NCBI RefSeq assembly: GCF_905220565.1
Contig: NC_059402.1
Coordinates: forward strand, 3,101,501 to 3,165,500
DNA: 64,000 bases
Source of the DNA: Melitaea cinxia
Lineage: Eukaryota > Arthropoda > Insecta > Lepidoptera > Nymphalidae
Reading direction: 5' to 3'
Part shown: positions 30,075 through 41,857 of the stretch, one piece after another
Numbering within the stretch: the first letter of the stretch is position 1
Layout of the letters: the number at the start of each line of letters is the position of its first letter
Position numbers and translations under genes: made by a program
The notes under the pieces: generated by a model
What the model saw: only the letters and a program-made list of their open reading frames with translations
Databases searched by the model: none
What the model was told of the DNA's origin: nothing

Positions 30075-30200
30075 TACTGTTTATTGTACACATAAAAAGA
30101 AGTTTACAATTTATAAAACAATTCACAAAAAGAAATGTACAACAGGCTGTCTTATCGCTAAACAGCGATCTCTTCCAGACAACCAGCTTGGAGGAGATAA
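30075..30200 (-). mobile_element. LINE 3' end (AGCGAT family), copy 2
   Basis: TTTATTGTACACATAAAAAG and GGCTGTCTTATCGCTAAACA, GCGATCTCTTCCAGACAACC. More truncated than copy 1, lacks a clear repeat tail. Confidence 0.75.
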
Positions 30201-30424
30201 TGTGAAAAAAGCGGAAAAGCTGTACATAACACTGGTCAACAAAATTTTAACTTTTTTCTGTCACATGAATAATTGTATCAAATTTGAATGTACTAGGGCC
30301 ACCAAACAATATTATGTGAATGAAAAAAATTGACACGTCAGGTTTCCTTGTGACATCAAAACATATATTTTCGTAAGAAATACAAACATCAGCTACATTT
30401 GGAGAAATTATTGCTTAATATAGA

Positions 30425-31090
30425 ATAAATATTTATGATTTTCGTGAATATTTGGCGTCTGGAAGGTCTTTTTTAAGTCTCCACCAATAATCTGCTAGAA
30501 TTCCTGGACTCCATTTCCCTTGATAGCGCTTTTCCATTAAGGAAATGTCCTGATGGAACCTCTCGCCTTGTTCGTCACTCACAGTTACCAAATTTTCCAG
30601 AAAAAAAAAACCAGATGAGAGTCCAGCATATGTGTTTTAAGGACATATAACACCCCAAAGCTTTATATGACATTATAATTTCATTGTAATTTTCCGATTT
30701 ATGGTTTCCTAGAAAATTTTCGACAACGTTCAGAAAAAAATTCTGAACGTTGTCCAAAATTTGCTGCTGAGTTTGAGGAATTTCTGTTTAGAGATAGATA
30801 TCCACTGACATCTTTAGGCATAGTTTTTACGATTTTTATCAGTTCGGCACTATGTGTGTTCGGCAGGATGCGTCTGTTGGCCGAAGACAAGTTTGGATAC
30901 TGGATAGTATGTTCGAAATTGGTTGTAATGCCTTTTGTTTGGGTCAAACAAAAATAACAATCACTCACATGATCCTTTGCTTCGGACAAAACCATTTTGA
31001 ATAGCAAATGCGACAAATAGTCATATGCTTCTTTGTGTTCTTGTTTAGCCCAACCTAATAGCAGTCTCACACACGCTACACAACATTTAT
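30425..31090 (-). pseudogene. Relic of a recurrent, uncharacterised arthropod protein family
   Basis: Minus-strand pieces in changing frames. 30699-31070 contains CYFCLTQTKGITTNF and YPNLSSANRR. 30575-30757 contains ENFLGNHKSENY and SYKALGCYMSL. About 30430-30590 contains VSDEQGERFHQDISLMEKRY then GKWSPGILADYWWRLKKD. I recognise these blocks as parts of a protein that occurs in many copies in arthropod genomes, usually annotated as uncharacterised; its role is unknown to me. The long middle part is deleted, frames shift at least twice, and a 14-bp perfect hairpin (30722-30754) sits at one junction. Not functional. Confidence 0.65.
30722..30754. repeat. Perfect 14-bp hairpin, 5-nt loop
   Basis: GACAACGTTCAGAA at 30722-30735, AAAAA, then TTCTGAACGTTGTC at 30741-30754. 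It lies at a frame break in the pseudogene, so it may come from a small inverted duplication. Confidence 0.85.
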
Positions 31091-32699
31091 GTGGAACCCA
31101 AGATTTATCTTAATTCCTCACAGGAAATCCAAAATAGTCTACATATGTGTATTTAATTATGTGATGTGAAATTTCGACGCTGAGATGTAAAAGTTACGTC
31201 TTCACACACATAACAAAAACTGTCGGGGTTGTGTGTTAGAACACTTTCGTGGCATGTTTACGATGTAACAAACGTACATAAGTTGTAAGTTAATTGATTA
31301 CAACAGTTATACAGTCGTCCAACTGAAGTTATTAAAAAAAGACACGTGTATGAGGTCAGAAATGAATATGTAGCTGTCACAAAAAAACTGGACGTGATTG
31401 AAACAAAATTATTATATATTGTTATGAGGATACATCAATATGAACAAAAATCATCACAAAGTTCGTGTGACAAAAACAGTGTTTACCAGTCTAATTAAAA
31501 TGAAAGAAAACAGGAAGAAAACCAAATATAAATACATACATGCATACATATATACACATATTATAAACAATATTAATTATACAAAAATGTTTCCTTTTAA
31601 CAATAACTACAAACATTAAAAGTAAATTAAATATTTATCATATAATTTAATATTTTTTATTTAATTGAAATAGAACGGCTAAAATACATAAAAATTAATT
31701 TTTTATTTGAAAATTTTATGTAGCGGTTATGATTTTAGGTTTTATTCAGACCGTCGAATTGTTTTAGTTAAAGTTAAACAGAGCTTCATAACATACGGGG
31801 CATATCAGGATTTTGTTTTTACCATACACACGTTTTAATTTTTTGCGGTTCATATTTTTAAGGTTATCCAGATTAGCATTTGTAAACTAACCAGAGGCGT
31901 TTATTGTATTCTGTTTTAATATCAAAGAGTTCCACACACCCGCCTAGTTATTTTTGCGAGTTTAGGTGAATATTCCGCTATGGTTTTATTACCAGAGAGT
32001 CCCACATAATATCCACCATAACATAAAATCCAGACAGTTTTTTTCGGTGCGATGCGTAGAAATATTTCTTTCGTAATAAGAAAAGGCCTGCCTACTTATT
32101 CTAGTTTATACGTTTTTACTCACGAGTACGTTCCCTCATTGATTTTCACGCAGAATGCTACAAACCATCATAGCCCTTGATCTACTTACATCATTTTAAC
32201 ATACAACAATAACAAATTAAGATTAAATAAAATTTTTAATCGAATTACGAAAAAAGGAAGATAGACAAAAAAAATATTGAAAGGAAATAAAAGATCAACA
32301 CAGATTAAATAATTAATAATTTAATTAAAATTAAATTTATAATTTTACCAACTAAAAGTATAAAACGAGTAGATAATCAAAAGTAGCGATAGAACAGTCT
32401 GTGATGTGCTCAATACTGCGTATTTTATTCAAAAACGCCTTTAGATCCGACCCAAAAGGGTCTGCCACGGCACTGCAGTGTTCCCGGGACGATTGCGGAA
32501 AATTATATCATTGATTTTTACCCAACAATCAGACATAGAACCGCTTTTTTAATCGACTTAAATATGAAGGAGGTTTTAAATACTGTATTTGTTGTGTTGT
32601 TTGGTTATTCCTTTTTTTTTGTTCTAAAACTAGTGCATGTGGCTTGGTCCCATTTAAATTGAAGCGAGATCGTAACAGCAGAAATTATTCTAATCAAAA
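31091..32699. other. Long unassigned AT-rich stretch
   Basis: About 1.6 kb. 32440-32500 has a GC-richer piece with GGCACTGCAGTGTTCCCGGG that looks repeat-derived. 32570-32690 resembles a fragment of the GCAAACAC repeat (TGGTCCCATTTAAATTGAAG). No coding frame. Confidence 0.4.
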
Positions 32700-32935
32700 T
32701 CTCGAGCAGGCCGATTGGGGTAGTACATCAACCTTACAGCTAAATAGACCTGATTTCAAGCAGTGTTATGTTCCTGTTGGTGAGTAAGGTGACCAAAGCT
32801 CGTGGGGAAGGTTGGGAGTAGTTTCGGCAACGTGCTTGCGATGCTTCCGGCGTCGCAGGCGTCTATAGGCTACGGTAATCGCTTACCATCAGGTGAACCC
32901 TCAGATATGTTTGCCGACTCAGTTGTATAAAAAAG
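32700..32935 (+). repeat. CCGACCTAG repeat, copy 4 (long)
   Basis: Begins near CAGGCCGATTGGGGTAGTAC, then GTTCCTGTTGGTGAGTAAGG, CGGCAACGTGCTTGCGATGC, GGCTACGGTAATCGCTTACC and ends GCCGACTCAGTTGTATAAAA. One of the longest copies here, so it helps define the family as ~235 bases. Confidence 0.85.
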
Positions 32936-34005
32936 TAGTTTTTGATTTATTCCTAATAATGTGTATTATAATATACTTATACATGTAAATTGAAGTATTT
33001 TTTGTTGTGTAACACACAATCAACAAAATCAGATTAGACAAAGACCTATAGACAGGAGCTGACAAGATTGAATGTTCAGGAATAAGACATAGAAAAGCAC
33101 GCACGTATTGCCCTGAGAATATGACGCGTTAAACGTAAGATGAAAATATTTTACTTAATTGGTTGCTGTTTATCTAGTATTTAATAGATTATTACATTTT
33201 ATGTTTAATTTATCTGTAATATTAAATTTCTTTGTTTACGATAAACTTTTCTGTTATAATTCTAAGCTCTACGTTAAAAAAAAAATAATTTCACAACAAC
33301 AGCAATATCTTTTAATTTTAAAAGTATTCAGGTACACTTGCGTATTTTATGACTTCATCCTACATAGTAGTACATACATCATATTACTCACTAAAGCCTA
33401 TATACTCGTAGCATATAACGTATTGGGTATTCGGATAAGGTTTGAATATTAATATATTTCAATAATAATACATATTCGAAAACAGTCACAAACAATATTA
33501 GATTATTCGTCGAATAAAAACTACTATCTACTTAACTAACTATCTACTTAAACTTCACTATGAAAATTATTACTAAGCGAAATAGGCTGTATTTTAACGA
33601 ACGATAACGGAACAGTCAAAGTCATCCAATCCACGCAGGCGAAGCTGAGGGTGGAAAGCTTGTATTTAAAATTTTGAAAGGCTTTATCAAACAAAAATAA
33701 TTAAGACTATTTTATAGACTGAAGATTATATATAACTGCTACAACTTTATCAAAAAATTACTTTCCAAATATTTCCACTAAGGGCCCGTTTTCTCAGTTG
33801 CGGACAATATTGTGATTTGACGGATGACAGTTTCGAATAAATAACAGTTTTGTCAAACTCCACTATTTTATGAGATATTTCTATTCACAAACATTAATCT
33901 AAAAGTTGTAGTTATTAATTGAGGACAAAAAAGGCCTAATACCTAATACGTAACTTATTTTGATGACAAAATTGTATCCACTACCGGTGTAACAGGTCCT
34001 TATAA
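32936..34005. other. AT-rich DNA, no gene seen
   Basis: 33780-33800 (AAGGGCCCGTTTTCTCAG) resembles a DNA transposon terminus, but no matching inverse end is found. ACGCAGGCGAAGCTGAGG near 33635 resembles a Helitron-type end. Neither is strong. Confidence 0.35.
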
Positions 34006-34278
34006 TTCAAACCATGGTAGGAGACATGAGCATGGAGGCTGCGCTCCATTCATCTGAGCGGCAGTATTGCCGCGACCTTTGCTTCAGGCGTTCGCGTCTC
34101 GTGACTGCAATTTAATAAAATATGAATTCGAAAAAGGAATGGTTTCTAAATTTAACGTTAAATAGTAATATAATTTAATAGTGTTAAATTTTTTTATAAT
34201 AATTTTATTTATTAAATAAATAAATTGATTGTATTATTTTTTGTGATCTAAGTGAAGAATTTTGTCTTATTATTAAGG
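34006..34278 (+). other. Exon-like module 1 (paralogous to 44394-44662)
   Basis: Shares with 44394-44662 the block GGAGGCTGCGCTC, TTCATCTGAG, CCGCGACC and CTTCAGGCGT, then a small frame starting at ATG 34122 (MNSKKEWFLN, 18 residues, stop at 34176-34178). It ends with GAAGAATTTTGTCTTATTA and a splice-donor-like AAGG|GTGAGT at 34279. The arrangement suggests a 5' exon with a short upstream frame. It could be an alternative first exon of a host gene or the 5' end of an unrecognised transposon. Confidence 0.4.
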
Positions 34279-35027
34279 GTGAGTATATAAGTTTTTCTAT
34301 TAAAAAAGTTGAATGAACTTTCATTCGTTTTTTATTTTAGATACACTTTAACCCAGCGCGAGAAAAGTTCCATTTAAAAATAAAAATATTTTTAACAAAC
34401 ATTGAGTTTGTTAATAATATTTTTGAAGATCGTGTAACTCCGTCTTCTTCAATAAAATAGTTATATGCAGATAAAATAATGACATAAAAAAATGAATTAA
34501 CAAAAAGGCTATAATTTGGGTCGTAATAAATAAACAAAGAGTAAAATAGAAAAACTAAAAAAACAAACCTTTACACCTAATAATTATTCGAAATAAAAAA
34601 GGGATTTTACAAAGCTGATTTTGAATGAATTCAATTAAGTTAAGGTTTTATTTTAATTCGTTTTTTTTACGGAATAAGTAAAGCTCTCAAACCACGTGCG
34701 GTATACAGGTTAAAAATATTTCTAATATTCCCAAAAAAGGCTTTCTTAATACAAGTTGCTTAGTACAGTTTTAAAGTTTATATAAGTTTTGAAGCTTTTG
34801 ATAAAGAAATTTTATCTCAGTAGAACACATGTCTACGCAATAATTTAGTGTATGAGTTAATGTATGTTTGTTGTCATAGGGACAGTATGCCTTTATTGGT
34901 GAGCTATGAAAAATCTGCTCAGTTGGAAGAAAATGTTTCAAACTTTCTTTTATTCGTCTGCTTAAAAAATAATAGGTAATTATAGGTTTCTATTCAATTC
35001 ACATTTATTGCCTGACTAATTCAGCTT
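34279..35027. other. No feature recognised
   Basis: AT-rich, non-coding. If module 1 is an exon this would be intron. Confidence 0.4.
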
Positions 35028-35075
35028 GTAACATTCCACAACAGGACGCAGGCCTCTTTTTCCATGTCAGAAGTC
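35028..35075 (-). mobile_element. SINE-T tail fragment
   Basis: TTCAGCTTGTAACATTCCAC and GCAGGCCTCTTTTTCCATGT: antisense of the last ~50 bases of SINE-T, decayed. Confidence 0.6.
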
Positions 35076-35124
35076 TTACTAGTAAATATTTTTATAAAGT
35101 TTGATTATAAAGTAAATTATTTTT

Positions 35125-35335
35125 TGCTACAAATTTAATAATAATAATAATAATAATACACTTTATTGTACACCAAAAACAGAAATAATACATATCAAAG
35201 AAAGAAAGAAAATATTGACAATATATTCATTAGGTACAAAGGGCGGCCTTATCGCTAAAAAGCGATCTCTTCCAGGCAACCTTAGGGCAAAGGAAATGGT
35301 CTAGCGTCAGCATAGGTGTACAAGTTACAACAAAT
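35125..35335 (-). mobile_element. LINE 3' end (AGCGAT family), copy 3
   Basis: (AAT)n at 35138-35157, CACTTTATTGTACACCAAAA, GGGCGGCCTTATCGCTAAAA and AGCGATCTCTTCCAGGCAAC. The best-preserved copy here, with AATAAAGTG plus (TAT)n tail on the minus strand. Confidence 0.85.
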
Positions 35336-35939
35336 TTAATACTATTTTTATGATTGTTTTTTTTTTTATAACCGATTAACTATGTACTGTTAAATTTACT
35401 AAGAGTAACGTTTTACAATAAATGAACAAAGCCCTTTCAAAGGATTCATTGCTTCAAGAGTCATTAAGCCCTCATTTACCCAAAGGGTCATTTGGGTACA
35501 GAGAGGTAAGGCTATCTTAATACTTCATGCCCTTAGAAATTAAATAGATGTTACAAAACAAGTTTCATAGCAGCCTTCCAAGTTGATTCTGGCAGACAAA
35601 CAGACCGACATCAACATCTCATCATTATGCCTTTGTATAATTTTGGAGCTTGTACAGACATCTTAGAATTAGACACATTTTTGACTAATGATTAACATAA
35701 TAAAGATATTTTGAACTGTGAGCTATTATGACTGAAATAAATGGTTTTAAGCAGTTTGAAGGTTTTATGTGTAAATTGTTCCAGTTAAATTCATTAACAT
35801 AAGGATTCCGAAATTTCGCTGAGTGGATGTCCGTTATAGAACTGTGTATTTGGATATATATATCGTAGTAGGAAGATATGTAATTTTTTTAAAGGTTATA
35901 TATTACTTATTGTGGCCGTACATTGACATATAATGTACT
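35336..35939. other. No feature recognised
   Basis: AT-rich; CAAGAGTCATTAAGCCCTCA region (35455) has nothing identifiable; a possible Helitron-like CAGACAAACAGACCGAC near 35595. Confidence 0.35.
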
Positions 35940-36165
35940 ATGTGGTAGTTTTATAATCTTAAGATCACAGCTAAATAATACGATTATCAAGTCGTGTTGT
36001 GTTCCTGTGGCGAATAAGGTGGCCAGAACTCTTGGGGAAGGTCAGGGTTAGAGTTCGCAACGCGCTTGCAATGTTTCTGGGGTTTCAGGCGTCTATAAGC
36101 TACGGTAACTGCTTACTATCACGTATGTCGTACACTTGTTTGATGACCTAGTTGTATAGCAAAGT
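35940..36165 (+). repeat. CCGACCTAG repeat, copy 5
   Basis: GTGTTCCTGTGGCGAATAAG, GGGGAAGGTCAGGGTTAGAG, CGCAACGCGCTTGCAATGTT, TCTATAAGCTACGGTAACTG and TGATGACCTAGTTGTATAGC. Tail decayed. 36166-36532 shows no feature. Confidence 0.8.
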
Positions 36166-36542
36166 CTTAAAACGTTCAACTGCTGGGCTTAGACTACTCT
36201 TATGATGAAAGAAGGCTTAGAAGTTAATCCATCCCTCTGTTCACTCAGCTTAGCTGTTACAGGTATTCGCTAATGACAGTTAATAAAAATTTTCATTAAA
36301 ACTCAAAGATTAATTAATTTTAACGAAAACTTAAAGAAGCTGACAACGAGATCAAAGTAAATACAAGTGAATGATTATTATTAATTAATTTAAATTAAAC
36401 GATCTACAAAACGATTCCTAAAACGATCGACAACTTCATGATATAATCGTAAATTAATTTTGTAACTCAGACCAATTAATTTCGAGACTAAAGGGGCGTT
36501 TGATTATTTATTAAGACTAATTAAATATATATGTACATATAT

Positions 36543-36877
36543 TGACATAACGCCGCGTTGGCGCAACGGTTACAGCCATGGATTGTTGCGCTGGCGGTTG
36601 CGGGTTCGATCCCCGCACATGGCAAACATTTGTATTGGCCATACAGATGTTTGTCGTGGTCTGGGTGTTTGTGCAGTCCTTGTGGGTCTCCCCACCGTGC
36701 CTTGGAGAGCACGTTAAGCCGTCGGTCCCGGTGGTTATCAGCGATAGCGATCGTTACTCATAGTAGGGAATATATCTGCCAACCCCCATTGGAGCAGCGT
36801 GGTGGATTAAGCTCTGATCCTTCTCCTACATGGGAAAAGAGGCCTATGCCCAGTAGTGGGATATTACAGGCTGAAGC
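36543..36877 (+). mobile_element. SINE-T, full length, well preserved
   Basis: Head GCGTTGGCGCAACGGTTACA (A box) and GCGGGTTCGATCCCCGCAC (B box near 36600), body GGAGAGCACGTTAAGCCGTC and tail GGGATATTACAGGCTGAAGC. Target duplication GTACATATAT at 36533-36542 and 36878-36887. The 180- and 61-codon frames through it are not genes. Confidence 0.9.
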
Positions 36878-36887
36878 GTACATATAT

Positions 36888-37519
36888 AAATTATTTTATA
36901 TACGCCTTCTTTGTAAAACTCGAAAAAAATACGTAAAAGTGTATTTAATAATAAGATGTTTAAATTATTACGGCATTTCGAAAATTTTTATGTTACTGAA
37001 GTCCCATTTAATCACCTTTGGGATTGTTTTTAAGTATCTTTGGTTTCCCCAGGGTACTAACTCATCTCTCTACAAAATTTCATTAAATTCAATGGCCTGA
37101 GGCAAATTTTCATAGAGACTTTCCATATTTTTCGGACATTGAATTTAAAATATATTTGATTATTATTGTCAAAGACGATAAAATATATACAGACCTAACT
37201 TGTTTTTTTTTACCCTATTTAAAATTATTTTTACGCATTATACTCGTAATATTTGTAACGGTTTATAAGACCCATTGTAACACTTTCGAACATAATTTTG
37301 AAATTAACTAAATTACTAAAATTTATATATATATATATATATATATATAAAGATTTCGCGTCACGATGCATGTTAGCGACAATATTAATAATAATTTGGT
37401 CCAACTTGGGAAATAAGGTAGTTTTTATCTCAATTATTGATTAAGATTTGTTATTGCGAATTAAATGTTTATTATCAACATTAGTGTGTATTTATTGGTT
37501 AGTTCTATAAAATTCTAAA
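36888..37519. other. AT-rich DNA with a TA repeat
   Basis: (TA)n at 37326-37349; CCCCAGGGTACTAACTCATC near 37050 unidentified. No gene. Confidence 0.45.
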
Positions 37520-38332
37520 AGATGGCTAAGTTGCACAGATATCCGGTAGATGGCGCCGTATTTATATTTCTCTTCAAGATGGCGGCTTGGCATTTAAGTT
37601 GCACAGATATCCGTATTTCCATTTCTAGATTATAGATAGCGCGTTTTAATATATAATTAAATCTATTTTAATAAATTATAATTACTGAGCCACAGTGCCT
37701 GGCATGGAACTCGTGGCTGGGTCAGCCAGCTAGTTTATCTATAAATTTTGTACTCTTGATAGCATCGATCAATCTCTTTCGTATATTCTCTACTCTGCGT
37801 GACATTGGCGAAATCATACTAAATATATGCGCTCGATTTGAAGCCATTGGATGCCAGTAAACTAAATTAATAAAACTTTTGTTAAACAAGTCATGTTTAT
37901 TTTTGTTGGTCGCGTTCTCGTTCTTCAATGAAATATTATTTTATATCAAAATATCAATACAAAAAGTGAATATCCTTATTTACTTTTTATATTAGTAGTT
38001 TCTTTTAATTTACGTGATTTTTTTTTATAAAATGCTAAAAGTATTAACGTATAAATTCAATATGTTCCATCACAAAAGGCGTGAAAATTTCTCATCGCAA
38101 AACATAATTTACATAATCTTAAAGTAAAATTTGCTTGGAGTTCCGAAAGTTAAAACATACGTAATTAAAATGTACGAGATACGAGATATTTATCCTTCAT
38201 ATCACTTCAGTTTGTACTTACTAATATGAGTAAAAGTTTATTAAGTGAGTGAAAGTAAACGACTTGATATATGTTGAGAGAAAAATAGAATTTTCCTTAG
38301 ATATTTTTGGATTTTTTCAGATATTTTTATTT
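37520..38332. other. Unassigned; short direct repeat and a Helitron-type end
   Basis: TTGCACAGATATCCG occurs at about 37532-37546 and 37599-37613. GGGTCAGCCAGCTAGTTTAT near 37712 resembles a plus-strand Helitron 3' end. The minus frame 37722-37928 (contains NLVYWHPMASNRAHIF) is unfamiliar; I cannot say whether it is a real exon. Confidence 0.3.
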
Positions 38333-38342
38333 TTTTTAGATT

Positions 38343-38662
38343 TTGTTGTGTGGTTACGTCATTTAAGAATATAGCCACCCCCTCTCTTCTCGTGGGTTTC
38401 GTAAGAGGCGTCTAAGGGATAACACAGTTCCACTACCACCTTGGAACTTATAGAGCCGAGTGATGGCGGGATAACCATCCAACTGTTGGCTTTCAAATAC
38501 AGAGGCCAAAGACGAGCAGCAGCGTCTTCGGTGCGACAAAGACGGTCACCAACCCGCCTTCCCAGCGTGCTGACTATGAGCAAAACACCTGAGTTCACGC
38601 CATGTTTGGCGCAAACTAGGGAAAGCCTATGTTCAGCAGTGGAATGCGATAGGCTGAAGTGA
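38343..38662 (+). mobile_element. SINE-R, full length
   Basis: From TTGTTGTGTGGTTACGTCAT to GGAATGCGATAGGCTGAAGT, with a ~17-base internal deletion near 38540. Target duplication TTTTTAGATT at 38333-38342 and 38663-38672. Frames on both strands are shadows. Confidence 0.9.
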
Positions 38663-38739
38663 TTTTTAGATTCGAGGGACAATTAACTTATAACCAATTA
38701 ACGAACCGAAAAGGCATCCTCATACCTTTTTTACTGGAT

Positions 38740-38925
38740 ACCGATTTACTTAATCCTTTTTTTTTTTAAAAGCTGATGCTTGCCGTATTGACTTGTTCCG
38801 TTTAAATTTGATCGAAATAATAATGTGTATCTAATTGACAGTTTTTTGACCACCTACGTTGTATTACTTGTCGATATAAATGAAAGTCGGAAGTGGGTTT
38901 TTATTGTTAGCGAGCAAACAGTATT
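38740..38925 (+). repeat. GCAAACAC repeat copy
   Basis: AAAAGCTGATGCTTGCCGTA, TTTGATCGAAATAATAATGT, TGACCACCTACGTTGTATTA and TTAGCGAGCAAACAGT. Confidence 0.7.
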
Positions 38926-38949
38926 ATACACGATTGTATCCTATAAAAG

Positions 38950-39075
38950 TAAATAATTTTCTCAGCTCGAGTGGGTAACTCAACCTTACAGAAGATGACA
39001 GTCAAATGAAACTGCTTTGAAGCAGTGTTATGTTTCTATGGTGATAAGGTATAGTCCAAGGGATAGGAGAGGCTC
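38950..39075 (+). repeat. CCGACCTAG repeat, 5' fragment
   Basis: CTCGAGTGGGTAACTCAACC, CTTACAGAAGATGACAG, GCAGTGTTATGTTTCTATGG and GGATAGGAGAGGCTCGGCGT. The 3' half is missing. Confidence 0.6.
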
Positions 39076-39129
39076 GGCGTTTGTGTTTGTGGATTATACG
39101 TTTATTTCCCAAAATAGTAGAACAGAAAA

Positions 39130-41140
39130 TTTGTTTAGAATAATAATAATTAGTTACGTTGTTTGCTGTTTGAGATCTGAGCTCAAACTATGTCCTTAAA
39201 CAATATAAGTGTGTCTGATGGAACAGAGATATGTAACCTATTTGCATCTTTCTTCGCTTCTACTTTCGCTAGTTCTTTAGACCATTCTATTCCCTATATC
39301 AAGGGCATTAGTGATTTTAATAGCTTTGGAAAACTTCATATTACACAATATAGCGTAGCAAAATATTTGAAGGGGCTTGACGTAGACAAAGGGGCAGGAC
39401 TAGATGAAATCCCGCCATGTTTTGTTTCAAGATGTGCATTGTCTTTAAGCGTACCTTTGTTTCTTATTATTGAGAAATCCTTGTTGACTGGTACATTCCC
39501 TAACATTTGGAAATCAGCAAAAGTAGTTACTATTTATAAAAATGGCCTTAAAGATAATATATCTAATTACAGACCTATTTCAATTTTATCTGTGTTTGCC
39601 AAGTCATTCGAAGCTTTAGTTTATTCCTACTTAAAAAGTTATACTAATCAGATTTTTGTTTATGAACAACATGGCTTTGTCAAATCACGTTCTACTACCA
39701 CAAATTTAGTCGCGTATCATAATGAATTGGTTAGCGCAATTGATAAAGGCATCCAAATAAATGCTGTCTACATGGACTTTGCTAAGGCATTCGATAGTTT
39801 CTCACAAAGTGTTGCTGGTAAAGTTAGAATTGTATGGTATATACGGTATTCTACTAAAATGGTTCCAATCTTATTTATCAGGTAGTAGTATAATACACAA
39901 TATGTTGTGGTTAAGGACTTTCAATCTAAGACATATTCAGTCATATCTGGAGTTCCACAGGGTTCACATTTAGAACCCTGGCTGTTTAACTTATTTATCA
40001 ATGATTTAACTTCTTGTATTAAATATAGCAGTGCGTACCTCTTTGCGGACGATTTTTAAAACTATGCAAGACTATAACATGTACGTCGGATAACGATATG
40101 TTCTAAGTGTACCTCAATTCTATAGGAAGTTGGTGCATAGCTAACACAATGTCATTATACACTGGTAAGTGTTACAGTATCTCTTTTACGCGCAACCATA
40201 ATATAATAAAAAATCAATACCATATTGATGGAACTTTATTGCAACAAAGGTCGGAGATCCGGGATTTAGGGGTTATTTTTGATTCAAAATTGTCGTTTAT
40301 ACTTCACATGAATTACATAATTAGTAAAGCTTCTGAAATGTTAGGCTTTGTCATTCGTAACAGTAAACTATTTTGCAAGCCAACCACAAAAATTGCTATC
40401 TATAACACTTATGTACGGAGTCACATGGAATACTGTTCTGTAGTTTGATCATTATAATATACACCAAATCAGAATAGAGCGTATTCAGAAACGCTTTCTA
40501 AAACACATTGCTTTTTTGTGTGGATTACATAATCGCCATCAGTCATATGTCAATAGATTAAAACATTTCAAAATGGACGGCCTATTGACGCGCAGAAAGC
40601 TGCACGACATAATATTTCTTTACAAAATACTAAGAAATAAACTTAATTGTCCTGCCCTCTTGAGTTCGTTTGAATTACATGTTCCACGTCGTCTGCCTCG
40701 ACGCGGGCTTATAAATTCGGATTTGTTGCATCAGCCGTTTGCCAGAACTAACCTAAAAAAAATCTCTGCCATATCCCGTATATCGAAGATATATAATAGT
40801 ATATGTGAGAAAGTGGATGTTTTTAATGATAAATTACCTGCCTTCAAAACAGTTGTCTTGGGATTGCTGAGGGATTAATTACTTATAAATGATTTTTGTA
40901 TTTGCTGTTTATGTTTGTTTTTTAACTTACACATCTATTTTTAATTATACTCATCTGTATTTCAATTTGTAGATATAATATTTTAATAATACTAGTGTTA
41001 CATCTCTTTTTCTGCATGTTGTGACAATTTAAAATGTTGCGCATTTAAGCTTAATTGTAGTACCTATAGTTTTTATATGAAAATTGTAATGTAGCAACTA
41101 CTGTTTGTCCAAATGAAATAAATAAAACAATAAATAATTG
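39130..41140 (+). mobile_element. CR1/Jockey-type LINE, 5'-truncated
   Basis: RT-coding relic 39190-40878, an AT-rich 3' UTR, and a terminal AAATAAATAAAAC...AATAAATAATT near 41118-41141. A GCAAACAC repeat in reverse orientation begins directly after. Confidence 0.8.
39190..40878 (+). pseudogene. Reverse transcriptase, several frameshifts and stops
   Basis: First frame (to 39885): pre-RT linker, then KGAGLDEIPPCFV, SNYRPISILSVFAKSFEAL and VYMDFAKAFD (first Asp). After a shift: KWFQSYLSG and, near 39942-39970, SGVPQGSH-type sequence in decayed form. The catalytic box is LFADDF near 40041, followed by a stop. 40107-40448 holds RDLGVIFDSKLSFILHM and the thumb; 40516-40878 holds LLTRRKLHDIIFLYKI to the end. 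Same clade as 12619-13725, but far more decayed. At least four breaks; no endonuclease. Confidence 0.9.
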
Positions 41141-41240
41141 TGTTTGCTCGCAAACGAAAAAAAAAAACCGACTTCAACTACAAGTAATACAAAGTGTGTT
41201 ACTTGTCGTTGTGTTGTTGTCGTCGTGTATTTGTTGTAAG
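41141..41240 (-). repeat. GCAAACAC repeat, end fragment
   Basis: TGTGTTTGCTCGCAAACGAA, A-tract, CCGACTTCAACTACAAGTAA and a decayed GTAGACGAAAAAAA. Antisense of the family 3' end. Confidence 0.75.
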
Positions 41241-41857
41241 TAGACGAAAAAAATTAACAAACACACTAATCGTCCCCACGATTTCACGATACTGTACCTC
41301 CTCGATTATCCGATCCTACGATAATCACAAATGGCTCTCCTTTATTATTTTAAAATGGTAGAAATTAAAAATTATTCTAAGAAATTGAAGAACTTTTCAG
41401 CTTTCATATTCAATAGGCTTCTTAGTTAATAGTTTTCTGACATAAAAAAAAACAGCTTATTTCGTCAAGTGGTTCTCGCGTTATTTCGCCATCATCCGTA
41501 CATCCAAAATGTTGACATCCAACATAATATTTATTTAATTTCAATCGCTTCTTTTGAATAAGATAGTATTTAAAAAGACTTCAAGTGATATTTAATTTAT
41601 GCGTACTCAACATAAAAGTGTCTATTGTCATAAAAATATTGCGGTTTAAGTGTAGGCGTTTCCCGTATTTTTCATTTTGTGAGAGTAAAGCTCATCGGAG
41701 GCGTGCAATATATACAATTTTAAAAGCAGACATACTACAACAAAGCTGCTTTGAAAACTTACTACATAATATCAGTAAATAAATACAACTTAATTTAGGC
41801 TTTATTCCATTTTGATAGAGTTCATACACTAGTATGGTCTTTATAATAGCCCAGAAT
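41241..41857. other. No feature recognised
   Basis: AT-rich; the 65-codon frame at 41585 has no recognisable domain. Confidence 0.4.

Noticed and set aside
36558..37100. 180-codon plus-strand frame
   Set aside because: Its first 110 codons are SINE-T sequence and the rest is AT-rich flank; no domain.
37722..37928. 68-codon minus frame that looks protein-like
   Set aside because: Composition is plausible (NLVYWHPMASNRAH...), but I cannot match it to a family or see splice sites, so I left it as unassigned.
38359..38682. 107-codon minus frame and a 73-codon plus frame
   Set aside because: Both are inside a full-length SINE-R bounded by a target duplication.
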